Assembly (NCBI GenBank): GCA_946056135.1 | Contig: CAMGIN010000008.1 | Location: 1 to 49,533 of the forward strand | From: an uncultured bacterium | Lineage (GTDB): Bacteria; Bacillota; Clostridia; Oscillospirales; Oscillospiraceae | DNA length: 49,533 nt | Reading direction: 5' to 3' | Shown here: positions 8,602 to 16,683 of the stretch, one piece after another | How the letters are laid out: each line of letters begins with the position of its first letter | How positions within the stretch are numbered: the stretch's first letter is position 1 | Notes under the pieces: model-generated | What the model was told of the DNA's origin: nothing | Database searches by the model: none | Seen by the model: the letters and a program-made list of their open reading frames with translations, nothing else | Program-made: the position numbers and the translations under genes

Positions 8602-8640
8602 TCCTCCGTATGGTTCAAATACCATACGGAGGATTTGCTT
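8602..8640 (+). terminator. Terminator after the VTC-DUF4956-lipoprotein operon
   Basis: A perfect 13-bp stem (8602-8614 with 8621-8633) with a 6-nt loop lies 40 bp past the stop. The T run after it is weak (TTTGCTT), but AAAATTTTT precedes it, so it may work in both directions. Confidence 0.7.
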
Positions 8641-8846
8641 AACAGGAATAGCCGCATAGCGGCGCAAGGAGGGGGTATAACCACTTTGACGGAAGCAAAG
8701 TGACGCAACATTCCCGGTCATGCAGTTTTCTTCCGCTGAGGTCGAATGATACAACCCAGGACGCGCGACACTCTCGAAAGGAGAGTATAGAAGTGTGCCC
8801 TTTCGTTCCTAAAGTTTTTCAACAGACCGATAAATGGGGATTTGAA
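8641..8846. other. Intergenic stretch with short inverted repeats
   Basis: No gene is supported. The stretch has small palindromes such as ACTTTGACGGAAGCAAAGT (about 8681-8699) and CTCTCGAAAGGAGAG (about 8772-8786). An antisense frame here overlaps the terminator and the end of the lipoprotein gene and was rejected. It probably is a decayed repeat next to the acquired vanZ-like gene. Confidence 0.35.
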
Positions 8847-9869
8847 CTACTCAAAATGCTGAGCAATCAATTTTTGTAATTCCTGGTATTGTGCTAATAT
8901 ATCTGCTTTGTTTTCTTCTAATTGAGCATCCAATCTCGTATAATCCACATAGTATTGATAAGAGGAAAATCCCCAATAGAGTATATTTTTACTAGCATTA
9001 TACATTACTCTATCGGCATCAGAAATCGAAAAGTCCTTTGCATTTTCAAAAGAAATATTTTGAGGCTCTGTAAACAGAATTTCCATAAAGCAATCTTTAT
9101 TGTTCGTTACATCCCCATCTAAGTTGTTCTCAATCTCTAAAAGATGTCCTCCGCAGTTTGATATTTGGGTGACAAAATAACGATACACATAGGAATCCAC
9201 CGGAATTACTTGACTCTCGCCATTATAATAGATTTGAATCACTGAAATATTGCTTTCAACAGCAGAAAACCCATCCGGTTGCTGCTCCGAATTATCACCA
9301 ACAAAATAAATTCCAGAAAAACATACAACAAGAGTAATTGTTAACACCACTAAAGAGGAAATTGTCTTTTTCTTATTCTTTCTGAAATTCAGCAAACAGG
9401 CATAGAAGAAATAGCCTGTTAAGGCTCCCAATGCATTTATCAGAAAATCATCTATTTCTGCATATCTCCCGCCAAACATCTGCATTAGTTCTATGGTCAG
9501 TGATGTTAATGATCCGACACATAAAATCCTTTTCCAGTTCCATTTGCACGAAGAAAAAACAACTGGTAGCAAAAAGCCGTACGGAACAAATAAAATAAAG
9601 TTCAATACTACAGGAACAAATGAACTTCCAATAAAGGGAATTATGTTATAACTCATTATCCCATTAAAACTAAAATGTAAGGAGAAAATACCCACCTGCT
9701 TTAATAGCAGAACACCATAGATACAAAATATCAGCTCAGATATGCACTTCCATGAAATTTCTTTTCTTTTTTTGAAAGTATACATTATCAGAAAAAGGAT
9801 AGCGTAAATTAAGCAGCCTATACCTATTGAATATTTCAAATCAGCAAGCCCACGCACTATGTAATTCAT
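8847..9869 (-). CDS. VanZ-family membrane protein
   Basis: The 340-residue protein has about six hydrophobic helices. It carries the VanZ-like pattern NIIPFIGSSFVPVVLNFILF...PYGFLLP and, further on, LTSLTIELMQMFGGRYAEIDDFLINALGALTGY. After a seventh helix comes an extracytoplasmic C-terminal domain of about 140 residues with no family I recognise. VanZ gives low-level teicoplanin resistance in Enterococcus, but most homologues are uncharacterised and resistance should not be assumed. The gene is much more AT-rich than its neighbours and sits alone, suggesting recent acquisition. Confidence 0.82.
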   Translation of the reverse strand: MNYIVRGLADLKYSIGIGCLIYAILFLIMYTFKKRKEISWKCISELIFCIYGVLLLKQVGIFSLHFSFNGIMSYNIIPFIGSSFVPVVLNFILFVPYGFLLPVVFSSCKWNWKRILCVGSLTSLTIELMQMFGGRYAEIDDFLINALGALTGYFFYACLLNFRKNKKKTISSLVVLTITLVVCFSGIYFVGDNSEQQPDGFSAVESNISVIQIYYNGESQVIPVDSYVYRYFVTQISNCGGHLLEIENNLDGDVTNNKDCFMEILFTEPQNISFENAKDFSISDADRVMYNASKNILYWGFSSYQYYVDYTRLDAQLEENKADILAQYQELQKLIAQHFE

Positions 9870-9944
9870 AATAATAGCTCCCTTGCAAATACCAGCTTAT
9901 CTTGCTCAATTATCAAATGATTATTTCAGAAAAATGTGAAAGAG

Positions 9945-11138
9945 TCAACCGCCTGCGCTGTGGGTTTCCGCGATTCTCTCAGACAGCTCTGACAAGCTGA
10001 TGCCGTTTACTTTTGCTGCTTTCGCAAGGTCTTCATACTCATATTTCTCACGGTGGACACCATAGCCAAAGCTGCATTTTTTCCGGATAACTCCGTAAGG
10101 CGTATTGACAGTTTCCACCTTCCGTTCCAGCGTGTACCGTTTGCAGCGGCTTTCCCGGATTCCCAGCGTTGTGGTGTGCCGGAAGATCAAATGCACCATT
10201 CTTTCCCTGTCCGCTTCCCGGCACAGTACGGTGAGCAGGATGCCCGGGCGGGATTTTTTCATGCCGATGGGAACCGTGAAGGCATCCAGCGCCCCTTCCT
10301 CCAGAAATCGCTCCAATGCAAAGCCCACGGCTTCCCCGGTCATATCGTCCAGATTGCAGCACAGCTCCAGGATCTCCCCTGTGGGATTCGAGGTCTCCCC
10401 CAGCATCGCGCGGATGCAGTTGGCCCGTTCAAAGTCTTTTTTTCCCATGCCATAACCGATGGCTGTCACCTGCATGGGTGGCATATCCCCAAATTTTGTC
10501 ACAAAGTGCTTCAAAAGCGCCGCACCAGTGGGGGTGCAAAGTTCTCCGGAAATGGAACCGCCGTAAATGGGCACCTCCCGGAGCAGATACGCGGTGGCCG
10601 GAGCCGGTACGGGGAGAATCCCATGGGCGCAGCGAACGGTTCCGCTGCCCACATGGACCGGGGATGCGATGACCTGATCCACATCCAGCTCCTGCATCAG
10701 AAGACACACAGCAGTGATGTCCGCCACGGCGTCCAGGCTTCCCACCTCATGGAAATGGATCTGATCCACCGGAACGCCGTGAACATGGCTTTCCGCTTCG
10801 GCGATCTCCTGATAGACCGACAGAATATCCAGCTTCACCATGGTGGGAATGGGCAGACTGCTCACGATACCCCGGATATCCTCCATACCGCTGTGGGAAT
10901 GGCTGTGGGGATGGTCATGGAGCTGTTCGTCCTCCTCCACCTGTCCAACCTGCACGCACAGATGAGTTCCGGTGATGCCGCATTTGACGTTTCTCTCGGC
11001 AACGAAGGCAACGCCGGGAATTCCCAGCCGGTTCAGCTTTTGGAGAAAGCCCGCCTTATCAGGCAGCAATTCCAGCAAGGCAGCCGCCAGCATATCCCCA
11101 GCCGCGCCCATGCCGCAGTCGATGTACAGTGTTCTCAT
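9945..11138 (-). CDS. larC: Nickel-pincer cofactor cyclometallase LarC
   Basis: The 397-residue protein begins MRTLYIDCGMGAAGDM, the hallmark of LarC, which inserts nickel into the pyridinium dithiocarboxylate precursor using CTP. A His-rich stretch (HDHPHSHSHS, near residue 75) is a likely nickel-binding loop. HFHEVGSLDAVADI, LCTPTGAALL and NLDDMTGE are conserved. In Lactobacillus plantarum LarC is made from two frames by programmed frameshifting; here it is one uninterrupted frame. I set the start at 11138 because it overlaps the larB stop as ATGA; the open frame runs 58 codons further upstream inside larB. Last gene of larE-larB-larC. Confidence 0.95.
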   Translation of the reverse strand: MRTLYIDCGMGAAGDMLAAALLELLPDKAGFLQKLNRLGIPGVAFVAERNVKCGITGTHLCVQVGQVEEDEQLHDHPHSHSHSGMEDIRGIVSSLPIPTMVKLDILSVYQEIAEAESHVHGVPVDQIHFHEVGSLDAVADITAVCLLMQELDVDQVIASPVHVGSGTVRCAHGILPVPAPATAYLLREVPIYGGSISGELCTPTGAALLKHFVTKFGDMPPMQVTAIGYGMGKKDFERANCIRAMLGETSNPTGEILELCCNLDDMTGEAVGFALERFLEEGALDAFTVPIGMKKSRPGILLTVLCREADRERMVHLIFRHTTTLGIRESRCKRYTLERKVETVNTPYGVIRKKCSFGYGVHREKYEYEDLAKAAKVNGISLSELSERIAETHSAGG

Positions 11139-11890
11139 GGCTTCGCCTCCATGTGGTTGATCTGGTTGGCAAGATATCCCGCGCCGAACCCATTGTCGAT
11201 GTTGACAACGCAGACCCCGCTGGCGCAGGAATTGAGCATGCTCAGCAGCGCGGAAACCCCGCCGAAGGAGGCCCCGTAGCCCACGCTGGTGGGAACGGCA
11301 ATCACCGGACAATCCGCCAGACCGCCGATCACGCTGGCTAAGGCGCCTTCCATACCGGCAATGGCAATGATGACGCTGGCCCCCATAATCAGCTCCATAT
11401 GGAATAGCAGCCGGTGGACTCCGGAGACCCCCACATCATACAGCCGAACCACCTGACTGCCCAGAATTTCCGCTGTCAGAGCGGCTTCCTCGGCAACGGG
11501 GATATCGCTGGTGCCGCCGGTGGCCACAACCACTTTTCCAATGCCGTCCGGTTGGGGCAGACCGCCGATGATGCCCACTGACGCATCCTTCCGGTAGTCC
11601 AGCGCCGCTCTGCTTCCCACATATTCCGCAGCCTCGGGAGACATCCGGGTAATCAGAATCCGCTCCTGGCCGTTTGCCAGCATGGTGTCCACAATCCCCG
11701 CAATCTGCTCCGGGGTTTTGCCCGCACCGTAGATCACCTCCGCAGCACCCTGGCGGATCTTTCGGTGCAAATCCACCTTGGCGTAACCGATATCTTCAAA
11801 CGGTGACAGCTTCAGCCGCATCAGGGCATCGTCCACGGAAACCTCGCCGGACTGCACGGACTGCAAAAGCTTTCTGACATCTGAGTTCAT
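11135..11890 (-). CDS. larB: Nickel-pincer cofactor biosynthesis protein LarB
   Basis: The 251-residue protein carboxylates and hydrolyses nicotinic acid adenine dinucleotide to start synthesis of the nickel-pincer nucleotide. Family marks are the N-terminal helical part (SPFEDIGYAKVDLHRKIRQG) and a C-terminal PurE-like domain with VVATGGTSDIPVAEEAA, DVGVSGVHRLL and AVPTSVGYGASFGG. The ATG at 11890 overlaps the larE stop by 4 bp and the stop overlaps larC by 4 bp, so the three products are translationally coupled. The longer upstream open frame overlapping larE lacks family similarity and was discarded. Confidence 0.95.
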   Translation of the reverse strand: MNSDVRKLLQSVQSGEVSVDDALMRLKLSPFEDIGYAKVDLHRKIRQGAAEVIYGAGKTPEQIAGIVDTMLANGQERILITRMSPEAAEYVGSRAALDYRKDASVGIIGGLPQPDGIGKVVVATGGTSDIPVAEEAALTAEILGSQVVRLYDVGVSGVHRLLFHMELIMGASVIIAIAGMEGALASVIGGLADCPVIAVPTSVGYGASFGGVSALLSMLNSCASGVCVVNIDNGFGAGYLANQINHMEAKP

Positions 11891-12633
11891 TCCCGTACCT
11901 CCAAATCCAGCAATATCATGGGATAGTACTTTTTTAACTCCTCCACAATCCGGGCCCGGTTTTGAAGGACCATAGGCAAATCCGCTGACCTCACCTGGAG
12001 CTTTGCGGCGTTTCCCTGCATCCGCACCCGAAAGTCCCGGAGGCCCAGGGCCATGAGCCAGCTTTCCGCCGCTTCCGTCCTGGAGAGCTTCTCCGCCGTG
12101 ATCCGTTCCCCGGTCGGAATCCTGGTAGCCAAACAGGCATAGGCTGGCTTGTCCCAGGTGAACAGGCCTGCTTCCCTGGACAATTTCCGGATCTCCGGTT
12201 TTGTCAGACCGCACTCCCGCAGCGGTGACCGAACGGACAGCTCCCGCAAAGCACGCATGCCCGGACGGTCAGAAGCATCATCGGAGGCGTTTGTGCCGTC
12301 CAGCAGAAGGGTAAAACCATCCGCCTTTGCAGCCTCCTGTATCGCCGTAAAGATGATCTTTTTACAGTGATAGCACCGGTCCGGCGGGTTTGCCGTAACC
12401 GTATCGCTGCAAAGCACATCCAGGGTCAGGATCTGCATGTCCGCCCCCAATTCCTCCGCCAGGTGCTGGGCATCCTCCCGCTCAAACTGAGGCTGAAAGG
12501 CGGTCTTCACATAGTATGCCTTCACGGCGGCACCGTACTTCATCGCCGCATACAGCAGATACGCGGAGTCCACGCCGCCGGAAAACGCCAGCGCCGCTCT
12601 GGGGTTTTCCCGAAAAAACTGTTTCAAATCCAT
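11887..12633 (-). CDS. larE: ATP-dependent sacrificial sulfur transferase LarE
   Basis: This 248-residue PP-loop enzyme has ALAFSGGVDSAYLL near residue 15 for ATP binding and adenylation of the LarB product. DKPAYACLATRIPTGE carries the conserved cysteine that in the single-Cys LarE type gives up its sulfur. An additional CYHC pair (RCYHCKKIIF) is also present. It is the first gene of larE-larB-larC, with AGGAGG ahead of the ATG. A structured repeat begins only a few bases upstream of that ribosome site and may carry or influence the promoter. No LarA-type racemase lies in the window, so the cofactor must serve an enzyme encoded elsewhere. Confidence 0.95.
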   Translation of the reverse strand: MDLKQFFRENPRAALAFSGGVDSAYLLYAAMKYGAAVKAYYVKTAFQPQFEREDAQHLAEELGADMQILTLDVLCSDTVTANPPDRCYHCKKIIFTAIQEAAKADGFTLLLDGTNASDDASDRPGMRALRELSVRSPLRECGLTKPEIRKLSREAGLFTWDKPAYACLATRIPTGERITAEKLSRTEAAESWLMALGLRDFRVRMQGNAAKLQVRSADLPMVLQNRARIVEELKKYYPMILLDLEVRE

Positions 12634-13016
12634 GATGTCCTCCTAATACTACATCTTGATGAAAATGTTCATTTTAATCAAGATAGCACCGCCTGACGGC
12701 GTTGCCGAATATGATTAGAGAATCAGTATAAAAAATGCACAAACCCCATCGTTAGGGTCCGCGCGACTTCCTTACATACTCATCTGACATATCCTGATTT
12801 TGCAAAGCCTTCCATGGAACAGATGCATGCGAATCCACAAGAAGCTACTTTGGGGGTATTCTACCAGAAAAATCCCAATTTTGCAAGTCTTCTCAGCCTG
12901 TTTCCCATGGATCCGGATGCTTCTCCCCAGCCCAATTGTACCCGGTTTATTGGACTGTATGTTTTGTATAATCGCTGGGAGCGCAGGTGGAACAAGGTTT
13001 TCAAAAAAGTCAAGTC
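12634..13016. other. Intergenic region between larE and the 13,081 gene
   Basis: It contains the hairpin repeat at 12649-12738 and then about 280 bp without a supported gene. A frame at 12814-13044 could encode 76 residues (NPQEATLGVFYQKNP...), but it has no ribosome site and no recognised family. It may be a decayed gene or chance. Confidence 0.4.
12649..12738. repeat. Variable-hairpin repeat, copy 1
   Basis: The order is CTAATACTA, then an imperfect hairpin (TCTTGATGAAAATG with CATTTTAATCAAGA, about 12655-12684). A conserved block CACCGCCTGACGGCGTTGCC and finally GAGAATCAGTATAAAA follow. The same order with a different hairpin sequence recurs at 23556-23722, so this is a repeat family. It abuts the larE ribosome site. 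Confidence 0.7.
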
Positions 13017-13046
13017 TTGTTCTTCCAAATCTTTCATGGTATAATG
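13017..13046 (+). promoter_or_regulatory. Promoter of the 13,081 gene
   Basis: TTGTTC (13017-13022) and a perfect TATAAT (13041-13046) are separated by 18 bp, 35 bp before the ATG, which has AAAGGAGAG as ribosome site. Confidence 0.7.
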
Positions 13047-13080
13047 CCGCTCGGCGTGTAAAAACAAAGGAGAGATTCAA

Positions 13081-13398
13081 ATGAGCACTGCAACCATTTC
13101 CGTCCGCCATACCCAGCGAGAAATCCTGAAACAGGAAGAAGCGGTCTTCAGCCACATTCCCGGCATCAACAAACTGCGCCAGGCGCCTCCCGAAACCATC
13201 CCGGAGCTGGAAGCAAAGTACCCGGACGCCGCGTTTGCTCTGATGATCGCGGGCAATCTGTTTACCGGTGACCGGGAACAGAATGAGATTCACCAGAAGG
13301 CATACACTGCTATCCTAAACGGGGAACCCATTACCGGGGTACGCTTCAAATACGACTACGATCTGGAGTCCTACCTGCTGAATCATATGTGGGATTGA
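13081..13398 (+). CDS. Small conserved-looking protein of unknown function
   Basis: A 105-residue soluble, acidic protein with no signal peptide, membrane segment or cysteine. I do not recognise the family. It is mostly helical by pattern (EAVFSHIPGINKLRQAPPETIPELEAKYPDAA split by proline turns) and ends KYDYDLESYLLNHMWD. A good promoter, a strong ribosome site and a terminator show a self-standing single-gene unit, so it is very likely expressed. Neighbours (lar operon on one side, Y-family polymerase on the other, both on the opposite strand) say nothing about its role. Confidence 0.8.
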   Translation: MSTATISVRHTQREILKQEEAVFSHIPGINKLRQAPPETIPELEAKYPDAAFALMIAGNLFTGDREQNEIHQKAYTAILNGEPITGVRFKYDYDLESYLLNHMWD

Positions 13399-13414
13399 AC
13401 GAATACACAATAAC

Positions 13415-13451
13415 AGGCCGTTATGGTTTCCCTGGGATGCCATAACGGCCT
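13415..13451 (+). terminator. Terminator between convergent genes
   Basis: A perfect 12-bp stem (13415-13426 with 13440-13451) lies 17 bp past the small gene and just past the polymerase stop on the other strand. T tracts are modest on both sides, so it probably serves both. Confidence 0.65.
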
Positions 13452-13457
13452 TGCGCT

Positions 13458-14702
13458 TTATTCCGTTTTGTTTTTCTGCTCCATCTGCGCCCGGTATTTC
13501 TTTCCCACCTCCAGCTTGGAGTGCACGCTGGAACCGTGCATGATGGCAGCCCCGCCGAACCGGCTGTTGATGGCATCATAGGCTTTGTCCAGCCGCCGTG
13601 CCCGCTCTCGTTCCTCGTCGGGGAACAGGGAAAGTTGGGATGGCTCCTCACGGGTCAGATCCGTCAGCGCAATGCCCAGAAGCCGCAGCGGCGTGTGGCC
13701 GTCCCACAGCTCCCCAAACAGCTGCCTGCTGGTCTGGTAAACCTCTCTGGAAATATCCGTAGGCTGCGCCAGCTTTCTTTGATGGGATCGGTTTTTGAAG
13801 TCGTTGGAACGGATGGTAACTGCCACACAATACGCTTTCACACCGTCCGAACGCATTCTGGCGGTCACACTATCCGACAGCGCCAGCAGCACTCCGTGGG
13901 CCTGCTGCTCTGTGGTGACGTCTTCCTCCAGTGTTGTGGAAATGCTGTAGCCCTTGGCCTCCTCCGGAGCGCTGAGAACCGGAGACGGATCAATGCCGTT
14001 GGCGAATTGAAATATCTGCTGTCCCAGCTTGACGCCCACGATCCGCTGGACAGCGGAAAGCTCTCTGTTGGCCAGATCCCCTATGGTCCGAATCCCGGCT
14101 TTCTCCAGCTTTTCCGTCGTGGAAGCACCCACGGTAAACAGATCTCTTACAGGCAGAGGCCACATCTTCTTTGGAATCTCTCTGCGGTACAGGGTATGGA
14201 CTTTATCCGGCTTTTCGAAGTCACTGGCCATCTTCGCCAGGAGTTTACAGTCTCCGATCCCAACATTTACGGTAAAGCCAAGTTCCTCCCGGATTCTGTC
14301 CTTGATGGTATGGGCAATGGCAACGGGGTCAGGATAGAGCCGGTGGGTGCCGCTCATATCCAGAAAGCACTCGTCGATGGAGTATTTCTCCACCACAGGG
14401 GCATATTCCCGGCAGATATCCATGAATGCCCTGGAACACTGCTCATACAGCCGAAAGTCCGGTTTGGCCAAATACAGGTCAGGACATTTCCGCAGGGCCA
14501 TGCCAATGGGTTCTCCGGTTTTGACTCCAACCTTTTTCGCCGGGATGGATTTGGCAAGCACCACACCGGTGCGCTTGTCCCGGTCCCCGCCAATGGCAGC
14601 GGGAATCCGGCGGATATCTTCCTCCCCATTGGCAACCCGCCGGGCAGCCTCCCAGGACAGAAAGGCACTGTTCACATCCACATGGAAAATCAGGCCGGCC
14701 AT
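13458..14702 (-). CDS. dinB: Y-family DNA polymerase (DinB/Pol IV type)
   Basis: The 414-residue translesion polymerase starts MAGLIFHVDVNSAFLSWEA (first catalytic Asp) and has YSIDECFLDMSG with the catalytic Asp-Glu pair. It also has the helix-hairpin-helix region VGASTTEKLEKAGIRTIGDLA and a little-finger domain. Near the C terminus SQLSLFPDEE matches the consensus QLxLF motif that binds the sliding clamp. The ATG at 14702 follows AAAGGAG; the frame open to 14909 runs into the tRNA gene and is not used. A promoter and a partial LexA-like box lie upstream, so damage induction is plausible. The SFLSWEA-type N terminus is usual for clostridial members. Confidence 0.94.
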   Translation of the reverse strand: MAGLIFHVDVNSAFLSWEAARRVANGEEDIRRIPAAIGGDRDKRTGVVLAKSIPAKKVGVKTGEPIGMALRKCPDLYLAKPDFRLYEQCSRAFMDICREYAPVVEKYSIDECFLDMSGTHRLYPDPVAIAHTIKDRIREELGFTVNVGIGDCKLLAKMASDFEKPDKVHTLYRREIPKKMWPLPVRDLFTVGASTTEKLEKAGIRTIGDLANRELSAVQRIVGVKLGQQIFQFANGIDPSPVLSAPEEAKGYSISTTLEEDVTTEQQAHGVLLALSDSVTARMRSDGVKAYCVAVTIRSNDFKNRSHQRKLAQPTDISREVYQTSRQLFGELWDGHTPLRLLGIALTDLTREEPSQLSLFPDEERERARRLDKAYDAINSRFGGAAIMHGSSVHSKLEVGKKYRAQMEQKNKTE

Positions 14703-14718
14703 GGGAAGGCTCCTTTCT

Positions 14719-14761
14719 CGAACGTTTTTTCTATTATCGCACAGATTGGGATATTCGTCAA
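14719..14761 (-). promoter_or_regulatory. dinB promoter with partial LexA-like box
   Basis: The minus strand has TTGACG (14756-14761), a 17-bp spacer and GATAAT (14733-14738). Immediately downstream, 14719-14732 reads AGAAAAAACGTTCG on the minus strand. This agrees with the Firmicutes SOS box CGAACNNNNGTTCG at 8 of 10 fixed positions, with one intact half-site. The promoter is well supported; the LexA site is a candidate. Confidence 0.6.
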
Positions 14762-14825
14762 GTGTTGTTTCCCTTTGTGGATTACCACCGCGTCGGGGCT
14801 GGGCTTTCACGTTCCGCCTGCCGTC

Positions 14826-14860
14826 AAAAAGAAAAGGACATCCGAAAGGATGTCCTTTTC
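14826..14860 (-). terminator. Terminator of tRNA-Leu
   Basis: A perfect 13-bp stem (14831-14843 with 14848-14860) with a GAAA tetraloop is followed on the minus strand by TTTTTGACGG. It starts 4 bp after the encoded CCA of the tRNA. Confidence 0.9.
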
Positions 14861-14864
14861 TTTT

Positions 14865-14952
14865 TGGTGGGCGAGGCGGGACTTGAACCCGCACGTCCGC
14901 AGTGAACACTAGAACCTGAATCTAGCGAGTCTACCAATTCCACCACTCGCCC
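14865..14952 (-). tRNA. tRNA-Leu (anticodon CAG)
   Basis: The minus strand folds into a class II tRNA: acceptor GGGCGAG pairing with CTCGCCC, and a D arm with GGAATTGGTAGAC. The anticodon stem CTAGA/TCTAG has loop TTCAGGT (anticodon CAG, codon CUG). A long variable arm and T arm GGGTTCAAGTCCC follow. Discriminator A and CCA are encoded. Total 88 nt with CCA. Confidence 0.97.
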
Positions 14953-15037
14953 ATATGGAACGCCGTCTCTTAACGACTTGTTCATATTAGCACGCTTTGG
15001 TGGATTTGTCAATAGTAAGTTTTCCTTTTTTCGTCTT

Positions 15038-16585
15038 TTACTCCGCTTCCGTCAGATAGCTGCTGACGCAGTACAGGGTTTGGCCGTTGTAGTCCACCCG
15101 GGACCAGCCCAGATCCCGGTTGATCCCCGTCCGGGTGACCACTTCTCCGTTTTTCAATGTCACCACCACAATGCAGTCCGGATCCTCTACACTGGGCAGA
15201 GAGCGCAGATTTACCTCCACCTTTGCGGTAACCCGGTCACTCCTTTCCTCAAACTGTGTTCTGATGCCGTCATTCTCCGGCTGAGTCTGGGCAGTGCTGC
15301 CATCGGTCTGGACCAGATAACTGGTGACCGCATAGCAGGTGATTCCATTATAAATCAATTTCGACCAACCATTGTCGCTGACACCAACGCAGGTGGCAAT
15401 GTCGCCGTTTTGCAGCTGGGCGAGGACTTCCGCGTCCTCATGCTCCACACTGGGCAGCTTTCTCAGATTCACCACTTTCTTTGCCGTAACCGGATAGTTC
15501 GCCTGGGTGAATTGGGTCTGGATGCCGTCATCCTCCGGCTCCGCCACCGCACCGGGATCGTAGTGTAAGTCTGTGGTCAGATAGCTGGTCACGGCGTAGT
15601 AGATATTTCCCTCATAAATCAGCTTGGACCATCCGTTTGCACTGACGGCGATCCGTTGGGCCACCTCACCGTTTTGCAGCGTATAAAGGATCTGGCTGTC
15701 CGGGTCCTGGTTGGGCCGGTCCCGCAGGTTGGTCTCCACCTTGGCGGTGACCTCCTCGCTGACCTGCGTAAAGTTCATCAGCGCCTCCACATCCGGTTCC
15801 ACTTCCTCCGGTGGGGTAGAATTCCTGGCAGGCTCGATGCCATCGTAGCCGAAGTAGGCCACATTCAGGTCCACCGGCTGGGTGATTCCATCCACTGTGC
15901 CCTCTTTGGAATACTGCCACATATGGTGCATGCCGGAATAGCTGGATTGCGGCGTGTCCGGATAGGGCGTTTGGGGGTACTGGGCCACCCAGACCTTATA
16001 ATTCTTCTCGATACGGTCCATCTCCCACTCGGTTTCCAGCTCATGCTTGGACGAATAGAACATGCCCTCGTAGCCCAGCTTCTCAATGGTCTTCAAAAAC
16101 GCCAGCGCCACATCCGTGCGGGCCTCCCTGGTCATGCCGTACTGGCGGCTTTGTTCACTGCGGAAGCCCTCGCAGTCGTAGACCACCGGATAAGTAATGG
16201 GGTATTGGGCAATGATTCCTGCCACCCAGTTGGCTTCCTCCACGGCCTCCTCCTCGGTAATGGCGGAGGAAAAGAAGTAGACACCCAGGGGAATCCCGGC
16301 TTTGCTGCCCTCCTGCAGGTTATACTTACCGTTACTGTCTTCCTCGATCACGCCGTCGGACATGGTCCGGTAGCCCAGGCGCACCATGGCGAAGTCAATG
16401 CCGGATTGGGCCAGGGCCAGCCAGTCAATGGTACCCTGGTATCTGGCGACGTCAACACCAAAGGTGGTCTCCTCCGTCTCCTTGGTGACCCGGGAAGGGC
16501 CGCCGCAGCCAGCAAGAATGCCCAGCAGCAATACTAGACTCAGCAAAAAAGCCCAGGCCCGGATAGGTATCGTTCTCTGTCTCAT
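15038..16585 (-). CDS. GH25 muramidase lipoprotein with three SH3b repeats
   Basis: The 515-residue product has a basic N terminus, a hydrophobic helix and lipobox LAGC, so it should be a lipoprotein on the outer membrane face. Residues about 40-250 form a glycoside hydrolase 25 domain: TFGVDVARYQGTIDW, YPVVYDCEGF (catalytic Asp and Glu) and VDLNVAYFGY are the usual active-site strands. Such enzymes cut the glycan of peptidoglycan between N-acetylmuramate and N-acetylglucosamine. Three bacterial SH3 repeats follow, each beginning VTAKxxVNLR and ending GWSKLIYxGxxxYAVTSYL, which bind wall peptides. It runs in the same direction as, and 98 bp behind, the first BlaI/M56 module. Its own promoter lies at 16621-16649. 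Confidence 0.93.
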   Translation of the reverse strand: MRQRTIPIRAWAFLLSLVLLLGILAGCGGPSRVTKETEETTFGVDVARYQGTIDWLALAQSGIDFAMVRLGYRTMSDGVIEEDSNGKYNLQEGSKAGIPLGVYFFSSAITEEEAVEEANWVAGIIAQYPITYPVVYDCEGFRSEQSRQYGMTREARTDVALAFLKTIEKLGYEGMFYSSKHELETEWEMDRIEKNYKVWVAQYPQTPYPDTPQSSYSGMHHMWQYSKEGTVDGITQPVDLNVAYFGYDGIEPARNSTPPEEVEPDVEALMNFTQVSEEVTAKVETNLRDRPNQDPDSQILYTLQNGEVAQRIAVSANGWSKLIYEGNIYYAVTSYLTTDLHYDPGAVAEPEDDGIQTQFTQANYPVTAKKVVNLRKLPSVEHEDAEVLAQLQNGDIATCVGVSDNGWSKLIYNGITCYAVTSYLVQTDGSTAQTQPENDGIRTQFEERSDRVTAKVEVNLRSLPSVEDPDCIVVVTLKNGEVVTRTGINRDLGWSRVDYNGQTLYCVSSYLTEAE

Positions 16586-16620
16586 GGGATACAGGTCCTT
16601 TTCTTTTGATTACTGGACAA

Positions 16621-16649
16621 ATCATATCATAAAAGTCGAAAAATGTCTA
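16621..16649 (-). promoter_or_regulatory. Promoter of the GH25 gene
   Basis: TAGACA (16644-16649) and TATGAT (16621-16626) on the minus strand are 17 bp apart, 36 bp upstream of the ATG. Confidence 0.55.
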
Positions 16650-16683
16650 TACCGGGCCTCTTTTCTTAAATACTTCCTAAGGA

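Noticed and set aside
8512..8754. 80-codon minus-strand frame after the beta-helix lipoprotein
   Set aside because: It covers the terminator hairpin and the end of the lipoprotein gene and has no ribosome site; the sequence is probably a repeat.
12814..13044. 76-codon frame NPQEATLGVFYQKNP... before the 13,081 gene
   Set aside because: It overlaps the promoter of the next gene and lacks a ribosome site. It could be a decayed gene but cannot be supported.
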